Positions 1 to 9,900 of a DNA stretch of 10,472 nt are shown piece by piece. The stretch's first letter is position 1. Each line of letters opens with the position of its first letter. The notes under the pieces were generated by a model, which was not told where the DNA came from, did not search any database, and was given only the letters and a program-made list of their open reading frames with translations. The DNA is from Bacteroidales bacterium (GTDB lineage Bacteria > Bacteroidota > Bacteroidia > Bacteroidales > Azobacteroidaceae), in the NCBI GenBank assembly GCA_020860885.1, contig JAJBTS010000098.1, positions 1-10,472 on the forward strand, in the 5' to 3' direction. The translations under genes were made by a program, and so were the position numbers.

Positions 1-120
1 ATTAAGAAGAAGAGAATTATAATGTTCCTTTTCCAAATAATTCAAATATCTCTTTTCTACGAACCCCCAGCTACCTGTTCTTGTATATGCAAGATCATAA
101 TAAGTTACAGGAGTTCCTTG
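1..120 (-). other. Probable beginning of a 4'-phosphopantetheinyl transferase domain, cut by window edge
   Basis: The last roughly 40 visible residues follow the DH and contain WGFVEKRYLNYLEKEHY (1282-1298). This resembles the opening of Sfp-type phosphopantetheinyl transferases, where a helix with a YLxxxE pattern precedes the GRxAxK motif. Such a domain would attach the phosphopantetheine arm to the ACP of the partner protein. None of the diagnostic catalytic motifs lies inside the window, so this is a prediction from position and a short resemblance. Confidence 0.45.
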
Positions 121-3100
121 CAGAGACTTTCCTAATTTGTTATCAAGAGGACTATTAACTATATTCCAAAGATTTACATCCAATTCAAATCGTCTGTTTA
201 ACCAATCTTTAGCCACACACCAAATCTTACCGTCCCGTTTAAGTATCATATCTCCAATAATAAATTCCTCAGAGATTTCATGAACTATCAATGTAAATTC
301 AAAAACTCCTTCCTGGTCTGTAAAGTCCTGATAAAATTGCAACTCTCCTACTTTTACAGGAAAGCTCACATTATTTTCATCAACCACAAGCCTGAGATAT
401 ATTCCTATAAGTTGACCTAATGTATCCAGTAAAGAACCTTTTCCCCCCACATTCTTAACATTCGCTCTTAATCCTTTTTCCGCAAATTCGGTAACTTCAA
501 GCACCCCCTGATAATTAGGACCATGGAACATCAAATCTTCATAAATAAATTTACGGGTCGGCGGGTTCATAATTGTTTTTCCGAGATCCATAGTACCCAT
601 ATATTGTTCAGGAGGAGAAGAATATTCATTACCTACAATAATTTCAGTAGATGTAAAATTCTTCATTTCCAATTTTGCAAGATTATCTTTTAACCACGTT
701 CCCTTCATGGACAGTTTGAAATCTTCTCTTACGTTCATCCATTGAAATATACTAAAAGAAGATAAACCTAAAATTTTCTTATCCGGAACCTGCCTTTGAA
801 CCATTTCCATAGTTAATTCTATGGACATAGTCATAGGAACTACAATATCCAGATCTTCAACGTGACTCCAATGTTGAGGTTGTTTTACAACGGTGTGATC
901 CGTAATATAAGGATATTTCTGAGTAGTTATAACAATCTCTTCACTCCAGTCTTTATTCCCAGAAGATACTGGTTTCGGTGAAGATCCAGACTGAACTACT
1001 TTTTCAGGTTTCTTTTTATAAGAATAATTCTCGCTGCATATATTATATTTTTCATCCAACAATTTAATCTCATTAAAAGCTTCTATCATCTCTTGTTGTA
1101 CCAGAGACATCTCCTTCATGCTTTCATTCATCTTCTGCAGCAAAGGCCTGCCTTTAGAACCTTCATCCTCAAATAGATCTGTATTGAAAGACTGATGTCT
1201 TTTCAAAACTTCCCGGATTTCAGGAAAATCAGTTACTATAGGAGCAAAAGAATCAATTTCAAATTCCTGTCCCAGAATTTTCGATACTTCTCCATTCCTT
1301 ATGAAAAGAGTATCCACTAACTTACCCTCGATATATAAGAGGGCTAATACTCTTCTTAATTGCTCTACGCCTGAATGAGCCGGATTATGAGTAGATATTA
1401 CACCGTATTTTTTATCTCTTAAAATATCATCCACAAACCCGGTTAACGGACCTGATCCAATCTGAACAAAAACACGTGCTTTTTCCTGATCGTATAATTT
1501 ACCGATCAATTCCCGGAAACGAATGGGAGAAGTCAGGTGCTCGATGGTCAATTTCCGGTATTCATCCATTTGAGTAGGATAAGTTTCTAAAGAAGTAGCA
1601 GACCATATAGGTATTTCAGGCTCCCTTAGTTCTTCTATCTGATCCAGGCAATAATCTAATATTCCGATATGTTTCGCCAAGAAAGGAGTATGATAAGCAG
1701 ATTTATACGGTAATTCCTGATTGTATATCTGTTCTTTCCTAAGACGCTCGGTCATTTCATCTATAGCATCCCTCTTACCACACATTAATATCTGATTGTT
1801 GCAATTATCATTTGATAGATATAAATCAGGAATATCCTGGATGATCGGTTGTAATTTTTCGTAGCCACAACCAACTGCAACAAAATAAGCATCCTCGAAA
1901 TGCGAATCAAAGTCATCATTCGGCGCTTGTTTATTTTCATCAATCTCCTGGTTCAAGTCGCGAAGCCACGCATTCATCATGGCTTCTACATTCTCTCCTG
2001 AAATCAGCCCGGCAGCTTTTCCCGCATGCCATTCACCGATACTATGACCTGCATTCATATCCGGAACAACATGCAATTTTTTCAACGCTGTATCTAAAAG
2101 ATTATTTATCTGATACAGTTTTAAAGAATGATTTAACATTCCTTGTTCAGCAACATTCTTAGGACGCTCCAGATCAAAATAATCTGCGATAGAATCAACC
2201 TCAATATCCATTTCCATATTGAATCCTGAGAACAGGAAAGCAAGTTTACCTTCCTTTTCCAGTAACGGCTTATTGGAAAACCAAATATCCATCCTTCCTT
2301 TCCAAGGCTTATCTTTTTTTACAATGGATTTTGCTTTTTCAATTCTTTCAGGTGTGGGGTCAAAGATAACCAGTTTATAATTTCCACTTGTAGGAGTTAG
2401 ACTTTTCTTTTCTAATATTTCAAGCAATTCTTCTTTTGAAGAGGCAGCATATAACTGAGCTTGTTTGAAAGACTGCTTCACTTCAAGTTTTCGGCTCACA
2501 GATTTCGGTTTCTCTTCATAAGCAGTCAGAATAACGTGAGAATTAATACCTCCGAAACCAAAAGCATTTACTCCTGCAATAAGCGGATATTTACTTTCAT
2601 CCCATTCTATTGTATCCTGAGGAAGAAGAAAACGAGAATCAATCAAAGCTTTCGCAGGCTTTTCAGCATGAAGGGTACGGGGAATCTTCCTGTGATACAA
2701 AGCTAATGCTGTTTTTATAACACCTGCCATACCCGCTGCCGGCATAGCGTGTCCAATATTTGATTTTACGGAGCCCAACCACGCTTTGCTTAATCCCGAA
2801 TCCTTACCGAAAAATTCATTCAGCGTTGTTATCTCCACCTTATCCCCTGCAATTGTTGCTGTTCCATGAGCTTCGATCATTCCAATGTGTTTCGGATCCA
2901 TACCTGCTCTTTTCCATGCCAGCTCCAATGCTTTTTGCTGTCCTAATGTATTAGGAGCCATTACACTGACACCGGATCCGTCACTGAAAATAGCAGAAGA
3001 TTTTATAACAGCATAAATCCGATCTTCATCCTGAATCGCTTTCTTTAATTTCTTAAGGACTAAAACCCCGCCACCTTCTCCTGTCAACAGACCATCAGCA

Positions 3101-3912
3101 TCTTCACTGAAAGGAGAAACGACTCCTTTCCGGGAAACAGCGCCTAACATATTAAAAGAAGCCCAAAACATAGCACTTTGAGCAGCATGGATACCACCGG
3201 CAAGGGCTATATCACATTGTCCGTTCAATAACAATTCGCAGGCGTGATTGATTGCAATCGTAGAACTGGCACAAGCTCCGTCCACTGTATAAGCAGGTCC
3301 GTGCATATCTAACTTATTGGTAATCAAAGCTGCTATAAGATTAGGCATAAGAGCGATTGCAGTATCCGGGCGAATATTTCCTTTTGTAGCCTGATATGCC
3401 TTTTTAATCCGGTCGAGATCTTCATCCGAAATTCCCGGAATACAGGCTTTTACAACCTCCACCACCTGAACAGCGGTGTTGATAATATCCATATTACGCA
3501 TCGAAGATAAATTCCCGAAGTTTCCTTTCCCTAATATCACGCAACAACTTTGTAAGGGAATGTTTTTTTCAAAAACACCGGCATCTTCCAAAGCATCATA
3601 CGCAACTTTCATTGCAAACAGATGCTCCGGTTCCATTCCTCTGGCTGCTACCGGAAGAAAACCATACCGCATAGGGTCTATGAAAGGTATATCACAGAAT
3701 CCTCCACGATTAAAATAAAACCGATCGTATACTCCTTCTTCTTTCTGGAAATACATAGGATCCACCCGTTCCGGCGGAGCTTCTTTGATAGAGTCCACTC
3801 CGTTAACCAGGTTTTCCCAATATTGAGTTACATTCAAAGCATCCGGAAAATTACACGCCATACCTACGATGGCAATATCGGTATCTGTATATTGATTCTT
3901 TACTTGTGCCAT
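1..3912 (-). CDS. Partner synthase subunit KS-AT-DH with probable start of a phosphopantetheinyl transferase, 3' end outside window
   Basis: I translated this frame fully by hand. It is open for 1304 codons from ATG at 3912 (MAQVKNQYTD) to the left edge. Domain order: KS (9-465), AT (555-860), linker with a helix (about 922-950) and a basic, Ser/Pro-rich segment (965-985), double-hotdog DH (990-1245), then the start of what looks like a phosphopantetheinyl transferase (from about 1270). The protein would act on the chain held by the ACP of the upstream subunit, mainly supplying the dehydration step that protein lacks. The KS and DH keep their catalytic residues; the AT is altered (see its entry). 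KS followed by AT recalls PfaB of PUFA synthases, but PfaB has no DH or transferase. The DH pattern recalls large actinobacterial and deltaproteobacterial synthases that end in a phosphopantetheinyl transferase (from memory, not searched). The start is well supported: it is 3 bases after the upstream stop, and the conserved KS opening (IAIVGMACNFPD) begins about 12 residues in. Confidence 0.93.
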   Translation of the reverse strand, partial: MAQVKNQYTDTDIAIVGMACNFPDALNVTQYWENLVNGVDSIKEAPPERVDPMYFQKEEGVYDRFYFNRGGFCDIPFIDPMRYGFLPVAARGMEPEHLFAMKVAYDALEDAGVFEKNIPLQSCCVILGKGNFGNLSSMRNMDIINTAVQVVEVVKACIPGISDEDLDRIKKAYQATKGNIRPDTAIALMPNLIAALITNKLDMHGPAYTVDGACASSTIAINHACELLLNGQCDIALAGGIHAAQSAMFWASFNMLGAVSRKGVVSPFSEDADGLLTGEGGGVLVLKKLKKAIQDEDRIYAVIKSSAIFSDGSGVSVMAPNTLGQQKALELAWKRAGMDPKHIGMIEAHGTATIAGDKVEITTLNEFFGKDSGLSKAWLGSVKSNIGHAMPAAGMAGVIKTALALYHRKIPRTLHAEKPAKALIDSRFLLPQDTIEWDESKYPLIAGVNAFGFGGINSHVILTAYEEKPKSVSRKLEVKQSFKQAQLYAASSKEELLEILEKKSLTPTSGNYKLVIFDPTPERIEKAKSIVKKDKPWKGRMDIWFSNKPLLEKEGKLAFLFSGFNMEMDIEVDSIADYFDLERPKNVAEQGMLNHSLKLYQINNLLDTALKKLHVVPDMNAGHSIGEWHAGKAAGLISGENVEAMMNAWLRDLNQEIDENKQAPNDDFDSHFEDAYFVAVGCGYEKLQPIIQDIPDLYLSNDNCNNQILMCGKRDAIDEMTERLRKEQIYNQELPYKSAYHTPFLAKHIGILDYCLDQIEELREPEIPIWSATSLETYPTQMDEYRKLTIEHLTSPIRFRELIGKLYDQEKARVFVQIGSGPLTGFVDDILRDKKYGVISTHNPAHSGVEQLRRVLALLYIEGKLVDTLFIRNGEVSKILGQEFEIDSFAPIVTDFPEIREVLKRHQSFNTDLFEDEGSKGRPLLQKMNESMKEMSLVQQEMIEAFNEIKLLDEKYNICSENYSYKKKPEKVVQSGSSPKPVSSGNKDWSEEIVITTQKYPYITDHTVVKQPQHWSHVEDLDIVVPMTMSIELTMEMVQRQVPDKKILGLSSFSIFQWMNVREDFKLSMKGTWLKDNLAKLEMKNFTSTEIIVGNEYSSPPEQYMGTMDLGKTIMNPPTRKFIYEDLMFHGPNYQGVLEVTEFAEKGLRANVKNVGGKGSLLDTLGQLIGIYLRLVVDENNVSFPVKVGELQFYQDFTDQEGVFEFTLIVHEISEEFIIGDMILKRDGKIWCVAKDWLNRRFELDVNLWNIVNSPLDNKLGKSLQGTPVTYYDLAYTRTGSWGFVEKRYLNYLEKEHYNSLLLN
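178..945 (-). other. Double-hotdog dehydratase domain (PKS-DH type)
   Basis: Residues about 990-1245 match the two-hotdog PKS dehydratase pattern. The first half has YPYITDH with candidate catalytic His1006, followed by IVVPMTMSIELTMEM (1023-1037). The second half has FHGPNYQGV (1129-1137) and LLDTLGQL (1161-1168), whose Asp1163 and Gln1167 fit the catalytic Asp and DxxxQ motif. It should convert 3-hydroxyacyl-ACP to enoyl-ACP. Between His1006 and the VPMT strand there are about eleven more residues than in common PKS DHs, including QPQHW. By recollection, large actinobacterial and deltaproteobacterial synthases share this feature. It is not the FabA-like dehydratase type of PfaC. Confidence 0.8.
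1063..1149 (-). other. Post-AT helical linker of the KS-AT-DH subunit
   Basis: Residues about 922-950 form a probable amphipathic helix rich in Met, Gln and Glu (LLQKMNESMKEM, then VQQEMIEAF). It lies after the AT at a place equivalent to the helix between AT1 and the ACP of the partner. It is followed by a Lys/Ser/Pro-rich flexible stretch leading into the DH. The role is unknown; dimerisation or subunit docking is possible. Confidence 0.4.
1333..2250 (-). other. Divergent acyltransferase domain AT2
   Basis: Residues about 555-860 have the FabD-like fold pattern: LAFLFSG at 557-563, nucleophile Ser624 in GHSIGEW, a probable catalytic His741 in SAYHTPF, and QIGSGPLTGF near the end. Two features of malonyl transferases are absent. 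The GQGSQ loop reads GFNMEM, and the position of the malonyl-binding arginine (28 residues from the Gly of GHS) is Trp649, with the nearest Arg at 651. The domain may therefore move an acyl group without a free carboxylate, such as a starter or finished chain, or may be impaired. Confidence 0.83.
2518..3888 (-). other. Ketosynthase domain KS2
   Basis: Residues about 9-465 form a full ketosynthase with an intact triad: Cys214 in VDGACASS, His349 in EAHGTAT and His388 in NIGHAMPAAG. It closes with GFGGINSHV, where the more usual pattern is GGTNxH. The domain is a distant paralogue of KS1, with shared stretches such as FSEDADG (268-274) against FSDDADG. Because the active-site Cys is kept, it is a competent condensing enzyme on paper, not a chain-length factor. 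It might choose the starter unit, or handle early or late condensations. Confidence 0.92.
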
Positions 3913-3915
3913 TAA

Positions 3916-6900
3916 TTATTTTTGTCCTTTCAAAAATTGTTCTATAGTATCAGGATTACCTCCCATAACTAATACTGCAGGTTCTTCGCCATATTTCAAT
4001 TCTTTTACAAAAAATTCGCCACCTTCTTTCAAAGGAATCATAGCTACGCCTCTTTTTTTGAATTCATTTTCCAGAGAAGAAGAAACCATTCCTGCACCTT
4101 TCCATGGTCCCCAGTTAAAAGACATTACCCGGGTCGGAACCTTTTTCTCCAGAAGGATGATCGACAGCAGGTCAAATACACTATTCCCGGCAGCATAATC
4201 AGCCTGACCCCGGTTTCCAAAAGCGGAAGAAACACTACTAAACATTACCAGAAGCTTAAGCTCGGGTAGCAGTTCTTTTACTATTACTTCCAATGGATTC
4301 ACTTTTGTTAAATACACCTTCTCGAAAGACTCCCAGGTCTTATCTACAAACAGTTTATCTTCCAGAATACCAGCGGCATGGATCACACCGTCAATCTTCC
4401 CGTACTCTTTACGAACCTCTTTAATTAAAGCTTTCAGTTTCCTGGAGTCTTTAACATCTACAGCTTTATAAACAGCCTTTGCTCCGGAAGCTGTAATTTT
4501 ACTTATAGCTTCGGAAATTTGATTGGATTTATAAATCAACTGAGTCTTTTTCTCAATTTCCGAAGGAACATTCATATTCTCTTCAGAAATCAAATATTTC
4601 CGGATTTCATCTTTTGTATTTAGGTGCTGATATTTGTCATTGTCTTCCAATTGAGAAGTTCTTCCTACCAAAATATAATTGCATGGATAGTCCACAGCTA
4701 ATTGAGATACCAGTTCCGGGGTAATACCTTGAGCTCCACCAAAAACAAGCACAGCCGAATCTTTATCTAAAACCAAATCAGAAGTTTCTTTAGTAGTAAC
4801 ATCCTCTGCCTTTATATCGAATTGCATACGCTGGGTTCCTCTATAAATGACTTCAGGCATTTTTTCTTTTACAGAAAGCTCATCCGCTACAATTTGAGGT
4901 AAAGTTTTAATATCAAACAAGGTATGAGAATCAACTACTCTAAAATTAATATCCGGATACTCATGTGCCAAGCTCTTAATAAATCCTGGAAATCCCTGCA
5001 TATCTTCCAAGCTTGTCACTTTTTTCTGATTCAATATTTTTCCGGAAAGATCGCTGAATGAATAGATCCATTTCAAACGATTCATATCTGCAGATTTAAG
5101 CATTGCAAAGAAATCTTTGATGGAATAACTTTCCGGAGCAGAGGATACATTCAATAGTATTAAGCCATCATATTCTGATAGATCTTTCGTTTTATTATCA
5201 ATCAAATTCACTTTAGCTCCTTTTTCTTCAAGCAACCTTTTTATAGCTTCAGCATAAGAAGAATCACTTTTATCCTCCGTCAGGGCAAGGGACTTTCCTT
5301 CTATAAAAACTTTCTCCTGTGCATCAACAGGTGCATTTTGAAGAGCAAAAGTCAAACGTGCAAGTTCATTTGTGTCTGGCTTAGTTTCTACAGGTTGTTC
5401 TTTATTTTCTGTTTTTTCTTCTTTTTCATCCGTTGAAACAGTACTAAAATCCATCTGACCTAATTCTTCCAACCAAGCTATCAGGCTGGTTAACGTTTTA
5501 ATAGAAGCCATCTTTTCAACAATACCTTCTACCTCTGATAAACGTTCCGGGAAGGTTAATTTTTCTCTTAAGGCACCTATAATTTCCATACGTTTGATGG
5601 AATCAATACTCAGATCCGCTTCAAGGTCCATGTCCATACCCAGCATTTCAGTTGGGTAACCCGTTTTCTCACTTACCACTTCTAATAATATTTCTTTCAA
5701 TTGTTCGGTAGTAAGGGAAGCAATATCTAATGTTGTAGCACCTTCAAGAACAGGCTGCTGGGTTTCAGCATCCACTTCCTCTACCGGAAGTTCTTCCACT
5801 ACGACCGATTGCTCTCTGGTACGTTGAATAGAAGGTCTGGGAGCAATCTCGGTTTGTCCAAAATAACCTAACATTACATCTCTTTGGTTCTGGATGATTT
5901 CTCTTTGATTGTCAATCAATTGTTTCATGCCATCCAGATATTCCATCATCACTCTGTCTGGGCCAAAGCTGCCACTAAAAATATCTTTTCCCATATAAGT
6001 CGTATAAAAATTTGTTATCGGATAAGCACCTCCAGCAGGCATTTTACCATCTGAAGGTATTGCGTTATGTCCATTGACATACCACACTGTAGAATTCTTT
6101 TTGTATTGTTCCGGATTGTCAATATCAATTACGGATATTTTTCTGCCGTCAAATAACTTTTCAATATTAAATGTTTTTCCGGTTGAAAGGTAAGCACCCA
6201 AAGATTTCAACAAATAAGTAACACCTTCCGCCCCTTTATTTTCGGTTTGTATGGTTACCGCTTCACTTCTTAAAGTTGCCTGTACCAAACCTGTTAGAAC
6301 ACGTCCGGGACCGGTTTCTATAAAAATACGGGCACCATCCTTGTACATATTTTCCAACTGCCGGGTAAATAATACAGGTTTGACTAAATGTTCTGCTAAG
6401 CGTTTCTTAATATCATTTGTTTTAGCAGGATACTTCTCGCCGGTAGTATTTGACCAAACCTGTATCTTAGGCTTTCTAAATGAAACTCCTTTAAGAACCT
6501 CCGTATACAAATCTTTTGATTTTGCTAATAAAGGACTGTGGAAAGCACAGGCAACATTTATCTCTTTGCAGGCAATTCCTTTATCAGTCATCTCTTTCAC
6601 AAATGTTGTTATTCCGGTAGAGGATCCGGCTAATACTATCTGTTTGTTGGAATTAAAATTAACAGGCCATACTTCTTCATGTCCCTGAAGCAACTCTTTC
6701 AGCTCATCCTCAGAAACATTATTAATAGCCGCCATCTTTCCTTTATCATTTTCAATAGCATTCAGAATCGCTAAAGCTCTTTCACGGCTAAGGTAAGTCA
6801 GTTTTTCCGGCTCAAAAGCCCCGGCAAAACCCAAAGCAACTAATTCCCCATAGCTATGACCTGCAACCATATCGGGTTGAATGCCTAAAGAAGAGAGATA

Positions 6901-9900
6901 ATCAGCAATAGCAAAATCCACTATACCTAATAAAGGTTGTGCATTACGCGTATCGGTAATAATTCTCTGCTGCTCTTTACGTAGTTCTTCATCGAAAACA
7001 GTAGGAGGAAAAATAATATTCCGGTATTCTGGATTTTCATCTAACAGACGACTCATAGACGGAATAGCCGCAAATAGATCGATAGCCATATTAATTCTCT
7101 GGCTTCCTTGTCCGGAAAATAAAAAAGCCACTTTTCCATCCTTTTCGGCTCGATAAAAAATGTTAAAATCTCTTTTTCCTTCTTCAGCAAGTTCTATCTT
7201 TTTAAGCAATTCGTCGGGATTACCTGCTACGATGGATATCTGAATATCTTTATTATTATACGTAGCTAAAGCATACGCTATATCTTTTAGTAAAATATTA
7301 TTATTCTGAGTCAGCAAATCCTTTATTTTTTGCATCTGCTGTTTCGCTTCTTCCTGGTTAGAGCCTCTAAATACAAATAATTCCGATGGCCATACTTCTA
7401 ATGGAGTTTTTTGTTTTTCTGTTTCCTGATAATTTTGAATTATCGCATGGAAGTTTGTTCCTCCGAAACCGAAAGCGCTGATCCCGGCAATACGTTTTTC
7501 TTCTTTCCAAAAAGCTAAATTCGTATTAAATACAAAGGGATTTGTTTTTTCATTGTAATAAGCATTCGGCTTATTCATATGGGATATAGGAGGAATGATA
7601 CCATGATGAACTGCCAGAGTTGCTTTAATAAGTCCGGCTATACCTGCGGCACATTTCGTATGTCCGATTTGTGTTTTCACCGACCCCAGATAAGTTTGAT
7701 TTTTCACCGCTCCTGTATCCAGGAAGATATCTGTAAGAGCAGCAAGTTCCGTCCTGTCTCCAACTACCGTACCTGTTCCATGAGCTTCAACATATCCTAC
7801 CTGCGAAGGTAAAATACCCGCACGTTTGTAAGCTCTTTCCAAAGCATTGATTTGGCCTTTCCGATTCGGAGCTGTAAGACCTAAACTTCTACCATCACTA
7901 CTACCATCTATAGATTTTATTACAGCGTATATTTTGTTTCCATCACGTTGAGCATCTTCGAGCCTTTTAAGAATTACAACTCCAATACCTTCTCCTAATA
8001 CAATTCCATCGGCATCGTCAGAAAAAGAAGCGGAACACCCTTTTTTTGATAAAGCATACGTAGAAGAAAACATTAAATAGTCGTTAATACCATTGTGGAA
8101 GTCAGCACCCCCAACAATTACCATATCTGAGCGTCTGGCAGATAATTCCTGACAAGCGACATCCAATGCAGCCATAGAAGAGGCACAAGCTGCATCCACT
8201 GTATAATTTCGTCCTCCTAAATTTAATCTGTTAGCAATACGTCCGGAAATTACATTAGATAAAACACCGGGGAATGAGTCTTCCGTTAATTTCGGTAAAG
8301 CCCCTTTCAATTCTTCGGGAATATTCCCAAAGACCTGCATAATGCCCGAACGAATTCCATAAGCAGTTGCTAATTCCGTAGCACCTTCAGCTCCGAAAAT
8401 AACAGAAGTATTGTCGAGATTTATTTCCGATAAGTTAGGATAGCCGGCATCCTCCAATGCTCTTTTTGCAACCAAGAGACTAAGCAACTGAACCGGTTCA
8501 ATAGCTGCCAAAGACTGAGGTGTAATACCAAATTCCAAAGGATCAAAATCAATAGTCGGAATAAAACCGCCCCATTTGGAAGTGGTGTAATCCGTATCCC
8601 GGACGTCCGGTTTATAGAAAATATCTTTATTCCATCGTGAATCCGGGACTTCTGTTATTGAATCTTTTCCTATAAATAAATTTCTCCAGTATTCATCTTT
8701 ATTCTTTGCATCCGGAAAAATACATTCCATCCCTACAATAGCTAAATCTAAAGGATTAGCTGTAGAATGAGGAATTTCAATATCTTCCAGATTATTTATA
8801 AAGTCAGTACTATCTTCCGATACCCTTTTATGCAATTGAGAAATAGTAGTGGTAGAATCAATAAGATCGGTAACTTCACCGGTCATGTAAAGTCCTTGTT
8901 CTTTTTGTTCCTTATTGGATAGCTTAATCAATTTACCACCTTTTCTATCCATTCCTTTGGCAGCGACTCTCAGCCTTCCGAGATTTAACTCTTCCAGTTT
9001 TAGCCAGACCTCTTTAGAATCCAATCCTTGCGATAATAAACTTTCTTTTTGTTTACTGAAATATTCTGTGAAAGGAGAAATTACAGATCTTGTTTCTTGT
9101 CCGGGAGCCGCTTCCAGTAAAACAGTTTCGTTTTTACTGATGATTTGTTTTTGATACTCCTTAGTAATAGCACCTGTTTTAACAGCTTCTTCCGTATATA
9201 AGTAAGAAGTACCCATCTGAACTCCTACGTTGATTCCGGTTGCAGCTAATTTTGCAGCCATAACAGCCACAAACGCAGTCGAAAAAGTATCGTGTATTCC
9301 TCCTGCGAATAAGACATTGATAGAAGATTTGTTTTCTTCCTTTAATAATCTGTTGATTTGTTTTTCCCAAAGGATCAAACTTAAAATAGGACCTACATGT
9401 CCACCACTTTCTCTACCTTCAAATATAAAATTTTTAGCTCCTTCTTTCAGAAACATATCCAGTAGACTAACAGAAGGAACGTGTAAAAAAACTTTTATTC
9501 CTTCTTTTTCAAAAGGAGCGGCTAAAGAAGGTCGTCCACCGGCTATAAGTACAACCTTAGGTTTTACACTTAATATATGTTTCGTCTGTTCGTCTCTGAT
9601 GTGTGGTAAATTAAATCCTAAAATACCCACGCCCCATGGTTTCTCTCCTAATAATTGGGCTGTTTCAGTCAGCGTTTTTTTGCAGTTTTCCCCATTCATC
9701 ATGCTCAACGCTAAGAATGGCATTGCTCCTCCTTCTGCAACTTCATTAATAAACTCCGGAATATCACTTATTCGGGCCATAGGACCTTGAAAAATGGGAT
9801 ATCGAATACCCAATTCTTGTGCAAAGAGATTATCCCGGCCTAAAACATTTAATGATTTTGCCTGACGTAGGTGGCCATAGGCAGCTTCTTCGATAGCAGC

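Noticed and set aside
3563..3569. A AAA AAC heptamer in the KS2 frame, matching a -1 frameshift slippery pattern
   Set aside because: The zero frame continues with conserved KS sequence for over a thousand codons and no sensible product lies in the -1 frame. Such runs are common in AT-rich, Lys-rich genes.
3913..3915. Possible promoter or terminator between the two genes
   Set aside because: There are only 3 bases between stop and start and no hairpin, so the genes are most simply read as one transcript.
6251..6688. A plus-strand open frame of 145 codons opposite AT1
   Set aside because: It is antisense to conserved acyltransferase sequence with no sign of a protein family, so I take it as chance.
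8041..8047. A run of seven A on the coding strand inside KS1
   Set aside because: It encodes Lys-Lys in a conserved region and the frame is intact on both sides. There is no evidence of phase variation or programmed slippage.
9230..9790. A plus-strand open frame of 186 codons antisense to the NPD barrel
   Set aside because: It lies opposite strongly conserved domain sequence on the minus strand and shows no recognisable motif. It is a shadow of the real gene.
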